A DNA stretch of 8,451 nt from Gemmataceae bacterium (GCA_947474875.1 CANJKY010000112.1:1-8451); one strand, 5' to 3'. Counted from the first letter of the stretch, positions 1 to 6,261 are shown. Made by a program: numbers and translations. Notes: generated from the letters alone by a model not told the origin.

Positions 1-85
1 ACCCGCCCTGCATCGGGAGCAACAGCCCAATCACAACCAGGGCGACACTCCGCGAACTCGGACGCCGTGGGACCGGCAGCATCAT
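1..85 (-). CDS. N-terminus of an exported protein, cut by the window edge
   Basis: An open frame starts at ATG (plus positions 83-85) and runs off the left edge after 28 codons. The visible peptide has Arg residues at positions 7, 8 and 12, then a hydrophobic stretch (about residues 14-24, VALVVIGLLLP), which is a typical Sec signal-peptide N- and H-region. A strong Shine-Dalgarno sequence GGAGGA (91-96) lies 5 bases upstream of the ATG. A second ATG follows directly as codon 2. The gene is the next one downstream of the metal-binding lipoprotein, on the same strand, 80 bases away, with a strong hairpin in the gap. By position it could be the TolC-type outer-membrane channel of the efflux system or another periplasmic metal protein. 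Nothing in the 28 residues decides this. I am fairly sure it is a real start, and make no claim about function. Confidence 0.6.
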   Translation of the reverse strand, partial: MMLPVPRRPSSRSVALVVIGLLLPMQGG

Positions 86-90
86 CGTGT

Positions 91-96
91 TCCTCC
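91..96 (-). promoter_or_regulatory. Shine-Dalgarno of the left-edge gene
   Basis: GGAGGA on the minus strand, 5 bases before the ATG at 85-83. It supports the start chosen for the truncated exported protein. Confidence 0.6.
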
Positions 97-106
97 GGTT
101 GACCCG

Positions 107-146
107 CTGGGCGTTGGGGGTTCGGACTCACGCCCCCAACGCCCAG
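107..146 (-). terminator. Perfect 14-bp hairpin after the lipoprotein gene
   Basis: Positions 107-120 (CTGGGCGTTGGGGG) and 133-146 (CCCCCAACGCCCAG) are perfectly complementary, giving a 14-bp GC-rich stem with a 12-base loop (121-132). The hairpin begins 19 bases after the lipoprotein stop codon and ends just before the Shine-Dalgarno of the next gene. No T-run follows on either strand, so it is not a textbook intrinsic terminator. It may be a partial terminator, or a processing/mRNA-stabilising element that lowers expression of the downstream gene relative to the pump operon. Confidence 0.55.
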
Positions 147-165
147 TCCAGGTCGCGTGGGCGGG

Positions 166-567
166 CTACTTCTTCTCGCCCTTCGCCTCGGGCGGCAGGG
201 CCGGCGGCTCCTTGCCGTACTTGGCCTTGTAGGCGGCGGCGAATTTCTCGGCCCGCTTCGGGTTGCAGATGAAGCACTGCGACTCGGGCCGTTCGTGCTC
301 CTTGCACCAGTCGCCTTTCTTCTTGTACTCGGCAGCGACCTTCGCATCGCACTGAGCGCAGTCGTGTTCGGGGACGCCGTGCTCCTTGCACCACCAGCCG
401 TCGGCGGCGTCCTTCTTCTCGCCGTCCTTCTTCTTCTCGGCCACCGCGGGGGCCTCCTTCGGCCCCTCGGCCTTGTCCTTCTGGCCGCACCCGCTGAGGG
501 CGAGCAGGGCCAGGGCGGGGAACAGGAGGGCGGTCAACACCGCCACTCGCAACGTCGTCGTCTTCAT
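166..567 (-). CDS. Small lipoprotein with two Cys/His metal-binding-like modules
   Basis: This 133-residue protein has a lipoprotein signal: a hydrophobic segment (residues 7-24) followed by the lipobox L24-S-G-C27. Residue +2 is Gly rather than Asp, which fits sorting to the outer membrane. A Lys/Glu/Ala-rich linker (about 30-55) leads to two tandem modules with the pattern W-C-x2-H-x6-C-x2-C. Their ligands are C60, H63, C70, C73 and C88, H91, C98, C101. A charged, Pro-rich tail follows. Four Cys/His per module is suited to binding one soft or borderline metal ion such as Zn, Cu or Cd; that is inferred. The adaptor gene two genes upstream carries the same module, so a periplasmic metal-capture or hand-over role, analogous to CusF or SilE but unrelated in sequence, is plausible. 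The stop codon is TAG (166-168). The start is supported by a strong GAGGAG Shine-Dalgarno. I recognise no named family. Confidence 0.88.
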   Translation of the reverse strand: MKTTTLRVAVLTALLFPALALLALSGCGQKDKAEGPKEAPAVAEKKKDGEKKDAADGWWCKEHGVPEHDCAQCDAKVAAEYKKKGDWCKEHERPESQCFICNPKRAEKFAAAYKAKYGKEPPALPPEAKGEKK

Positions 568-573
568 CGAAGT

Positions 574-579
574 CTCCTC
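574..579 (-). promoter_or_regulatory. Shine-Dalgarno of the lipoprotein gene
   Basis: GAGGAG on the minus strand, 6 bases before the ATG at 567-565, inside the 35-base gap after the pump stop codon. It fixes the lipoprotein start and implies independent, efficient translation initiation within the operon. Confidence 0.65.
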
Positions 580-602
580 TCGTTTGGGATCACACCGAAC
601 CG

Positions 603-3600
603 TTACACCGGGGCCGGCTCTTCACGATGAGTCGCCGCCCCCGCCACCGGAGCCACTTTGCCCCGAAACGCCTCGAACGCCTGATACAGCACGCGAAGCA
701 CCAGGAGCGACATCACCATCGCCCCGATCACGCCGCCGATCACCACCGTCGCCAGGGGCCGCTGCACCTCGGCCCCCATGCCGGTGCTGAACGCCATCGG
801 GACGAATCCGAGGCACGCCACCAGTGTGGTCATCAGCACGGGCCGCAGCCGGGTGAGTGCGGCCTGCTCGATGGCCTCGGTCAGGCCCAGCCCCCGGTCC
901 CGCAGTTGGCGGACGTAAGAGACGAGGATCATGTCGTCGAGTACGGCCACGCCCGAGAGGGCGATGAACCCGATGCCCGCGCTGATCGAGAACGGCATGT
1001 CCCGCAGATAAAGGGCGAAGATGCCGCCGACCCAGGCGAACGGGATGCCCGTGAACACCCGGAAGGCGTCCAACAAGTTCCCGTAGGTGGCGTACAGCAG
1101 GCCGAAGATCAGGATGAACGCGACGGGCACGACGATCATGAGCCGCAGGCTCGCCCGCTCCAGTTGCTCGAACTGCCCGCCCCAGGTGATGGAGTACCGG
1201 CCGGCGGGGAGTTGCACCCGCTCGGCCGTCTTCCGCCGGGCCTCGGCCACGAAACTCCCCAGGTCGCGGCCCCGCACGTTGCAAGTGACGGTGATCCGCC
1301 GCTGGCCCCATTCCCGCTGGATCGTGGACGGCCCCTCGACCACCTGCACGTCGGCCAGCCGGGAGAGCGGGATGCGGCCCCCGCTCGGCGTAGCAACGAG
1401 CATGTTGCCGATGGCCTCCGGGCTGGCCCGGTCCCGGTCCGGCAGCCGCACCGCCAACGGGAAACGCACCTGCCCCTCGACCACCTCGCCCAGCGGCTTC
1501 GCCCCGATGGACTCGACCAGATCGAGGACGGCCTGGGCCGGAACCCCGTGGCGGGCGATCTCGTCCTGCTTGATCTTTATTTGGAGGACTGGCTGGCCGG
1601 TCACCTGCTCGACGTTGATGTCCGCGCTGCCCTGGACCGACTTCAGCACTGCCTCGACCTCCTTGGCCTTAGCCACCAGCACGGCGAAGTCGTCCCCGTA
1701 AATCTTCACCCCCACGTCCGACTTGACCCCCGAGATCATCTCGTTCATCCGCATCTCGATGGGCTGGGTCATGGCGTTCCGCTGGCCCGGCATGTCCCGC
1801 ACCGCCTTCTCGATCAACTCTGTCAACTCGGCCTGGGTGCGGGCCTTCGTCCACTTCTGCCGGGGCTTGAGGGTGATGAACACGTCGGTCAACTCGACCC
1901 CCATCGGGTCGGTCGCCACCTCGGCGGTGCCGGCCCGACTCCAGACGTGTTCGACCTCGTCGGGGAACTCGGCCAGGATCGTCTTCTCCATCTTTGTGTT
2001 CGCCCGGACGGACTCCTCCAGGTCGGTGCCGGCCAGCCGCACGACGTTGATGCAGATGGCCCCCTCGCTCAATCGGGGGACGAACTCCGATCCCAGCCGC
2101 GGGGCGATCATGACGAACGCGACCAGCAGGACGGTCAGGGCGAACCCGACCACCGCCAGCCTGTGGTGCATCGAGAAGCGCATGACCGGGCGGTACAGGG
2201 CCAGGGCCAGCCGCATCAGCAGCGGCTCCCGCTCGGCGACCTTCTTCGGGAGCAGCAGGCTCGCCAGCACCGGCATCAGCGTCATCGACAGGATCATCGA
2301 CCCGACCAGGGCGAAGATGACGGTCAGGGCCATCGGGCGGAACAGCTTGCCCTCGGTCCCTTCCAGCGTCAGGATCGGCAGGTAGACGATCATGATGATG
2401 AGTTCGCCGAAGAGCGTCGGCTTGCGGACTTCCAGGGCGGCGTCTCGGACCACCTCCCGCTTGTCCTTGCCCTCGGGGTTGTGCGCGAGGTGGCGGACGC
2501 AGTTCTCGACCATGACGACGCTGCTGTCCACCACCATGCCGAAGTCGATGGCCCCGAGGCTCAGGAGGCTCGCCGCGACCCCCCACTGGAGCATCCCGCT
2601 GAACGCGAACAGCATGGACAGCGGGATCGCCAGCGCGACGATGCCCGCCGCCCGCAGGTTGCCCAGGAAGGCGAACAGGACCGCGACGACGAACAGCCCG
2701 CCCTCGAACAGGTTGTTGCGGACGGTGTGGATGACGTGATCGACCAATTCCGTCCGGTCGTACACCGGCTCGACCTTCACGTTCGGCGGCAGCGACCCCT
2801 TCACCTCGTCCAACTTCCGCTTCATCCCCCATGTAACTTCGTGGGTGTTCTCGCCCATCGTCAGGAACCCGAGGCCGAGGACGACCTCGCCCTTGCCGTC
2901 GAGGGTGACTGCCCCCCGCCGGACCTCGTACCCGACCTCCACGTCGGCTACGTCCCGCACCCGCACCGGGACGCCGTCCTGGGCGGTGACCACGATGTCC
3001 CTGATCTGGTCGAGGGTGGCCGTCCGCCCGACCCCGTGGACGAGCAGCATGGTGCCGCCGGTGCTGACGCTGCCGCCGCCGACGTTGCGGTTGTTCTTCT
3101 GGACGGCCTCGGTCACTTGCTCGAACGTCAGCCCGTACTTGTGCAGCCGTGCGGGGTCGATGCGGACCTGGTACTGCTTGTCGTAGCCGCCCCAGGTGTT
3201 GACCTCGGCCGTGCCGGGGACGGTCCGCATCTTGGGCCGCACCACCCAGTCGTGGACTGTGCGAAGGCTGGTCACGTCGTCGCCCTGGCCGGTGACGACG
3301 TAGTGGAACACCTCGCCCAGGCCGGTCGAGACCGGCCCCATCTTCGGCCGCTCGACGCCGGCCGGCAGTTGGGCGGTCCCCAGCCGCTCGTTCACGACAG
3401 TCCGGGCGAAGTAGATGTCGGTCCCCTCCTCGAAGGTGACCACCACCTGCGACAGCCCGAACTTCGAGATCGACCGGAGCGTCTGAATCTTCGGCAGCCC
3501 CGAGAGCGCCTGCTCGATCGGGAAGGTGATCTGCGTCTCCACCTCCTCCGGGCCGAGGGCCGGGACGATGGTGTTGATCTGCACCTGCACCGGCGTCGTG

Positions 3601-3722
3601 TCGGGGAAGGCGTCGATGTCCAGCCGCCGCATCGACAGCACGCCGAAGGCGGCGAACGCCAGCGCGGCCAGGATCACCAGCCCCCGGTTCCGCAGCGAGA
3701 AGTCGATGATCCACGTCAGCAC
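603..3722 (-). CDS. czcA: Heavy-metal efflux RND pump, CzcA/CusA family
   Basis: Inner-membrane proton/metal antiporter of a tripartite exporter (HME branch of the RND superfamily). The length of 1039 residues matches the family (about 1040-1065). The family layout is complete: TM1 (about 13-30), a large periplasmic loop (35-335), TM2-TM6 (about 337-490), TM7 (about 522-541), a second periplasmic loop (545-855), and TM8-TM12 (about 858-1015). The TM4 signature D393-F-G-x3-D399-x6-E406-N matches the proton-relay motif of CzcA-type pumps, with Ser-Ser where the classic motif has Gly-Ala. In TM10 the usual LNG is LDD (D929, D930). The three CusA copper-binding Met residues appear to be replaced by T566, L611 and E661 (aligned from memory), so a divalent metal such as Zn, Co, Ni or Cd is likelier than Cu/Ag. 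The start is GTG (3722-3720), preceded by AGGGGG, 40 bases after the adaptor stop codon; the stop is TAA. The family call is very secure, the substrate is not. Confidence 0.96.
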   Translation of the reverse strand: MLTWIIDFSLRNRGLVILAALAFAAFGVLSMRRLDIDAFPDTTPVQVQINTIVPALGPEEVETQITFPIEQALSGLPKIQTLRSISKFGLSQVVVTFEEGTDIYFARTVVNERLGTAQLPAGVERPKMGPVSTGLGEVFHYVVTGQGDDVTSLRTVHDWVVRPKMRTVPGTAEVNTWGGYDKQYQVRIDPARLHKYGLTFEQVTEAVQKNNRNVGGGSVSTGGTMLLVHGVGRTATLDQIRDIVVTAQDGVPVRVRDVADVEVGYEVRRGAVTLDGKGEVVLGLGFLTMGENTHEVTWGMKRKLDEVKGSLPPNVKVEPVYDRTELVDHVIHTVRNNLFEGGLFVVAVLFAFLGNLRAAGIVALAIPLSMLFAFSGMLQWGVAASLLSLGAIDFGMVVDSSVVMVENCVRHLAHNPEGKDKREVVRDAALEVRKPTLFGELIIMIVYLPILTLEGTEGKLFRPMALTVIFALVGSMILSMTLMPVLASLLLPKKVAEREPLLMRLALALYRPVMRFSMHHRLAVVGFALTVLLVAFVMIAPRLGSEFVPRLSEGAICINVVRLAGTDLEESVRANTKMEKTILAEFPDEVEHVWSRAGTAEVATDPMGVELTDVFITLKPRQKWTKARTQAELTELIEKAVRDMPGQRNAMTQPIEMRMNEMISGVKSDVGVKIYGDDFAVLVAKAKEVEAVLKSVQGSADINVEQVTGQPVLQIKIKQDEIARHGVPAQAVLDLVESIGAKPLGEVVEGQVRFPLAVRLPDRDRASPEAIGNMLVATPSGGRIPLSRLADVQVVEGPSTIQREWGQRRITVTCNVRGRDLGSFVAEARRKTAERVQLPAGRYSITWGGQFEQLERASLRLMIVVPVAFILIFGLLYATYGNLLDAFRVFTGIPFAWVGGIFALYLRDMPFSISAGIGFIALSGVAVLDDMILVSYVRQLRDRGLGLTEAIEQAALTRLRPVLMTTLVACLGFVPMAFSTGMGAEVQRPLATVVIGGVIGAMVMSLLVLRVLYQAFEAFRGKVAPVAGAATHREEPAPV

Positions 3723-3729
3723 GGCATCA

Positions 3730-3744
3730 CCCCCTTACAGGGGG
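3730..3744 (-). promoter_or_regulatory. Hairpin that can mask the pump Shine-Dalgarno
   Basis: On the minus strand the 40-base gap between adaptor and pump contains CCCCCT-GTA-AGGGGG, a 6-bp GC-rich stem with a 3-base loop. The 3' arm AGGGGG (plus 3735-3730) is the likely ribosome-binding site for the GTG at 3722, 7 bases further on. Ribosomes finishing the adaptor at 3763 would reach this region and could open the stem, which would couple pump translation to adaptor translation. The base pairing is seen directly; the regulatory role is inferred. Confidence 0.45.
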
Positions 3745-3762
3745 CGCGTCGGTCCCGGGGGG

Positions 3763-5391
3763 TCACTTGCCGCACGTGCAGCCCTCCCCGAGGTTGTTCT
3801 TGAGCAGTTCGGCCCGCAGGGCGGTGCTGCCTTTGGTCACGACCAGCTCGCCCGGCACCACGCCGGCGATGATCTCGGTGTTCTTGCCATCCTTCGCGCC
3901 GAGCCGCACGGTGCGGACGTGGAACACCTTCGGGCTGCCGTCCTTCAGGTAGTCCTTGTCGCGGACGAAGACGACGTGGCAGCAGCCCTCCCACTGGACG
4001 GCGTCGGTCGGCACGACAACGGCCTCCTTCTCCTCCCGCAGCACGACCTGACCGGCTCCGAACGTGTTGGCCCGCAACCGGCCGGCCGGGTTCTCGACCG
4101 ACGCCCGCAACTTGACGGTGCGGGTCTTCGGGTCGGCCTCGGTGCTGACCCAGGTGATCTTGCCGCTGGTTTCGGTCCCGCCGTCCGGGCGGAACCGGAC
4201 CTCCTGGCCGAGGGCGACGAGTTTGGCGTCCTCCAACCTCAGGTCGAGGGTCACCCACATCCGCCGGGCGTCGGCCACGGTGAAGAGCAGCTTGGCGTTG
4301 TCCACGACCTCGCCGGCCACCACGTCCCGCGAAACCACCACGCCCTCCATCGGGGCGACCAGGGGCAGCAGGTTCGTGGTCGCCGCGCGGGGATCGAGCG
4401 CCTTCACCACATCTTCGGGGATGGCCAGGAACCGGACCTTCGCTTCCAGTTGGGCGGACGTGAGCTTCTGGAGGTCGGCCTCGTCCAGCGGCAGGCCGTA
4501 GTTGACGAGCGTCTGGCGGGCGGCGTGGAGCCGGATCTCGGCCTCGCGGACGGCGGCTTCGGCCTCGCGGACGCGGGCCTCGGGGACGGCCCCGGCGGAA
4601 CTGCGCACGCTGGCGACGACTTGGGTCTTCAGTTGGAGCGAGGCGAACGCCTGGAGCAACTCGGTCTTGGCCTTGCCCACGTCGGCGGCGTCGATCAGGG
4701 CCAGCACGTCGCCAGCCTTCACGGTATCGCCCTGCTGCTTGAACACCCTCCAGACGTTGCCGGGGAGGCGGGCCGACAGCCGAGCGATGCGGGTCTGGTC
4801 GTACCCCGACTCTCCGTTGCCAAAGACGGCCTCGGTGACCGGGGCCGTCCACACCGGTTCGACTTCGATCCCGACCTTGTCGGCGGCCTCCTTCGAGACG
4901 AACTGAATCCGCCGCCGGTGCATCTGGCACTTGCGGTTGTTCTCCGGCCGGTCGGTGAACGCCACCGCCCGCTCGGCCCTAGCGAAGTCGGCCGGCGTCG
5001 GGACAGGAGGGGTCGCGGTCTGGGCGACCTCGGGGTGGCACAGCGGGCATTCGTGGACGCCGAACTGCTTGCACCAGCCGACCGGGGCGAGCTTCGGCAT
5101 CAGCTCCGTGTCGCACTCGACACAAACGGACTCGGGGACGCCGTGTTCGGCGCACCAGTCCTCCTTGCCCTTCGGAGCCTCGCCGTTCACGGCCGAGAAC
5201 TTCGGGAGGGTCCAGTCGTGCTGGTAGCCCCAGAAGGCGACGCTGGCCAGCACGCCGAAGGTGAGGACGGCGGGGATCGCACCTAAGACGGCACCGACCA
5301 GCTTCCCGACCGCCGACCGGCGTGGCTGTCCAGCGGGGGACGACGAGTGCACCGCCACCTGCGGCGGGCGTTCGAGCATAGTGTCGAGCAT
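3763..5391 (-). CDS. RND periplasmic adaptor (membrane-fusion protein) with extra Cys/His modules
   Basis: A 542-residue CusB/CzcB-like adaptor linking the RND pump to an outer-membrane channel. A short cytosolic N-terminus precedes one membrane anchor (about 31-55), with no lipobox. Residues 79-119 are an insert with Cys/His modules: C80-x2-H83-x6-C90-x2-C93, then a degenerate C107, H113, C115, C118, H119. The adaptor proper follows: entry strand with C155-Q-M-H158 (about 150-190), first lipoyl half (about 200-235), an Ala/Glu-rich alpha-helical hairpin (about 236-325), second lipoyl half (about 340-372), beta-barrel (about 375-455) and membrane-proximal domain (about 456-525). It ends in G-C538-T-C540-G-K. 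Usual CusB/CzcB adaptors are about 100 or more residues shorter, and the surplus is the anchor and Cys/His region. The start ATG has GGAGAAGG upstream; another ATG is codon 5. The stop is TGA, 40 bases before the pump start. The family call is secure; the role of the Cys modules is inferred. Confidence 0.93.
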   Translation of the reverse strand: MLDTMLERPPQVAVHSSSPAGQPRRSAVGKLVGAVLGAIPAVLTFGVLASVAFWGYQHDWTLPKFSAVNGEAPKGKEDWCAEHGVPESVCVECDTELMPKLAPVGWCKQFGVHECPLCHPEVAQTATPPVPTPADFARAERAVAFTDRPENNRKCQMHRRRIQFVSKEAADKVGIEVEPVWTAPVTEAVFGNGESGYDQTRIARLSARLPGNVWRVFKQQGDTVKAGDVLALIDAADVGKAKTELLQAFASLQLKTQVVASVRSSAGAVPEARVREAEAAVREAEIRLHAARQTLVNYGLPLDEADLQKLTSAQLEAKVRFLAIPEDVVKALDPRAATTNLLPLVAPMEGVVVSRDVVAGEVVDNAKLLFTVADARRMWVTLDLRLEDAKLVALGQEVRFRPDGGTETSGKITWVSTEADPKTRTVKLRASVENPAGRLRANTFGAGQVVLREEKEAVVVPTDAVQWEGCCHVVFVRDKDYLKDGSPKVFHVRTVRLGAKDGKNTEIIAGVVPGELVVTKGSTALRAELLKNNLGEGCTCGK

Positions 5392-5517
5392 GATGGCCTT
5401 CTCCGGCGTGAGAGAACGCGGACACGCCCTGAAACGGGGGTGCCGGCGGGAGCGAAAACAAACGGACGTGGTTTGCGGGAGCGTGAAAAGGTCACGCCCG
5501 ACTGCGCGGGAAATGGA
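5392..5517 (-). other. Gap between the Cys-rich gene and the adaptor: hairpin and short direct repeat
   Basis: This 126-base untranslated gap is the largest inside the leftward operon. It holds a 6-bp hairpin GCGTGA-N5-TCACGC (5481-5497), 20 bases after the upstream stop codon, and two copies of GCGGGAGCG (5446-5454 and 5475-5483), each followed by an A-rich run on the plus strand. No T-run follows the hairpin and I see no convincing promoter. It may be an attenuator or processing site. The repeats could be chance in such GC-rich DNA. Confidence 0.3.
5397..5404 (-). promoter_or_regulatory. Shine-Dalgarno of the adaptor gene
   Basis: GGAGAAGG on the minus strand, 5 bases before the ATG at 5391-5389. 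It favours this ATG over the second in-frame ATG four codons further in. Confidence 0.6.
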
Positions 5518-6063
5518 TTAGCAGCGGAGGACGGTACAGGAAATGGCGAGCAGGTGGCCGGACGGGGACGGGAGAGGCAGAAGGGTGACGGCGTGCCGCG
5601 ACGGCGAGAACCCGGCGAGCGGCGAGGTCACGGGGTCGGACACGAACTGGTCGAGAACGTGCCGGTCGGCAACCGAGATTCGTTCGGCCGACGCCTGCTG
5701 ACCCTCGCCGGCCGTGATCAGTGGGATGTGCTTGCACCGGCACGGGTGCCCATTCCAACTTGCGGAATCAGGACTTGATGGGGCCGAAGTGGGAGTGGCG
5801 ACAGCCACTTCGTCGTGGCCGAGATGGCACGAACACCGCTGCTCGGCCCGACAAAGCTTTTCGTCACCGGCTGAACTGGGAGGCTGATTGGCGGGATCGA
5901 AGGTACCGTCATCCCGACAACAGGTGCAAATCGACCAAGGGGTGTCGATGCACTCGCGACCCATCGGGCTGATGCAAAGCGTGAACGCCGAGCCGGTGAC
6001 GGTCGTCACCGCCTGCGTCAGCAAAAGCACCAGAGATAGGGTCTGCCTCACCACGGAATTCAT
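5518..6063 (-). CDS. Small secreted Cys-rich protein heading the metal-efflux operon
   Basis: This 181-residue protein has an N-terminal hydrophobic signal-like segment (about residues 8-28, ending near TGSAF). Twelve cysteines follow: C30, C38, then C46-x-C48-C49, C71, C77-x-C79 with H80, C108-x-C110 with H112, C176 and a C-terminal C181. The CxCC, CxC-H and CxC-x-H clusters suggest metal coordination outside the cytoplasm, in line with its place as first gene before the adaptor and pump. It could be a periplasmic metal buffer or sensor; that is inferred. I recognise no named domain. The start is uncertain. ATG (6063-6061) has AAGAGG only 2 bases upstream, too close for normal use. GTG codons at positions 4 and 5 lie at about 11-14 bases from the same AAGAGG. 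Alternatively the mRNA is leaderless. The stop is TAA. The competing overlapping minus-strand frame (5909-6259) lacks a signal peptide. Confidence 0.72.
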   Translation of the reverse strand: MNSVVRQTLSLVLLLTQAVTTVTGSAFTLCISPMGRECIDTPWSICTCCRDDGTFDPANQPPSSAGDEKLCRAEQRCSCHLGHDEVAVATPTSAPSSPDSASWNGHPCRCKHIPLITAGEGQQASAERISVADRHVLDQFVSDPVTSPLAGFSPSRHAVTLLPLPSPSGHLLAISCTVLRC

Positions 6064-6071
6064 AGCCTCTT

Positions 6072-6100
6072 ATCGTACAATCTTGGCCATTGATCGGCAA
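6072..6100 (-). promoter_or_regulatory. Candidate promoter of the metal-efflux operon
   Basis: On the minus strand TTGCCG (6100-6095) and TACGAT (6077-6072) are separated by 17 bases; each matches 4 of 6 positions of the sigma-70-type consensus. The -10 box ends 8 bases before the ATG at 6063, so transcription would begin at or within about 3 bases of the start codon, giving a leaderless or nearly leaderless mRNA. This fits the absence of a properly spaced Shine-Dalgarno. Planctomycete promoter consensus is poorly fixed, so confidence is low. Confidence 0.35.
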
Positions 6101-6184
6101 GGGCACGGTTTTCCACCTGTGCGAGCTGCGAGCGACGGCTGTAATTGCGACAACCGCTTTTATCGGCACGACTCTCACATCAAC

Positions 6185-6214
6185 TTGAACCAGACCGTTC
6201 GGCCGGTTCAGAAT
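6185..6214 (+). promoter_or_regulatory. Candidate rightward promoter with a dyad in its spacer
   Basis: TTGAAC (6185-6190) and CAGAAT (6209-6214) lie 18 bases apart, each matching 4 of 6 consensus positions. The perfect 6-bp arms TGAACC (6186-6191) and GGTTCA (6205-6210), with a few further matching pairs inside, lie across the spacer and overlap both boxes. This layout resembles MerR-family operators, which sit between -35 and -10. It could equally be a repressor site. The dyad is seen; its function is inferred. Confidence 0.3.
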
Positions 6215-6241
6215 ACCCCATGTGGAAGCGGGCCGTTGATG

Positions 6242-6261
6242 GGATGAGGAGCGGCTCATCC
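6242..6261 (+). repeat. Inverted repeat GGATGAG/CTCATCC upstream of the rightward gene
   Basis: Perfect 7-bp arms (6242-6248 and 6255-6261) with a 6-base loop GAGCGG, lying 20 to 38 bases before the two possible start codons (GTG 6282, ATG 6300). It could be a leader hairpin or an operator. Confidence 0.4.

Noticed and set aside
1669..3714. Second minus-strand frame (681 codons) overlapping the pump
   Set aside because: An Arg/Gly/Pro/Asp-rich out-of-frame translation of the pump gene, with no membrane segments or motifs.
627..3803. Very long open frame (1058 codons) on the plus strand opposite the RND pump
   Set aside because: Its translation is low-complexity, rich in His, Asp, Gln, Arg and Pro, with no domain. 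It mirrors the codon bias of the pump gene, which is the expected antisense shadow in GC-rich DNA. The pump on the other strand is unmistakable.
3526..5286. Long plus-strand open frame (586 codons) opposite the adaptor
   Set aside because: Same antisense-shadow composition, and it spans the end of the pump gene, the gap and the adaptor gene. The adaptor frame has clear family architecture.
5446..5483. Two GCGGGAGCG copies as a regulator-binding repeat
   Set aside because: Nine-base GC-rich direct repeats 29 bases apart are easily due to chance at this base composition. They are noted in the gap description but not claimed as a site.
5909..6259. Minus-strand frame overlapping the start of the Cys-rich gene and the intergenic region
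   Set aside because: No signal peptide, no cysteine clusters, no Shine-Dalgarno, and it crosses the likely promoter region. The 5518-6063 frame explains the stretch better.
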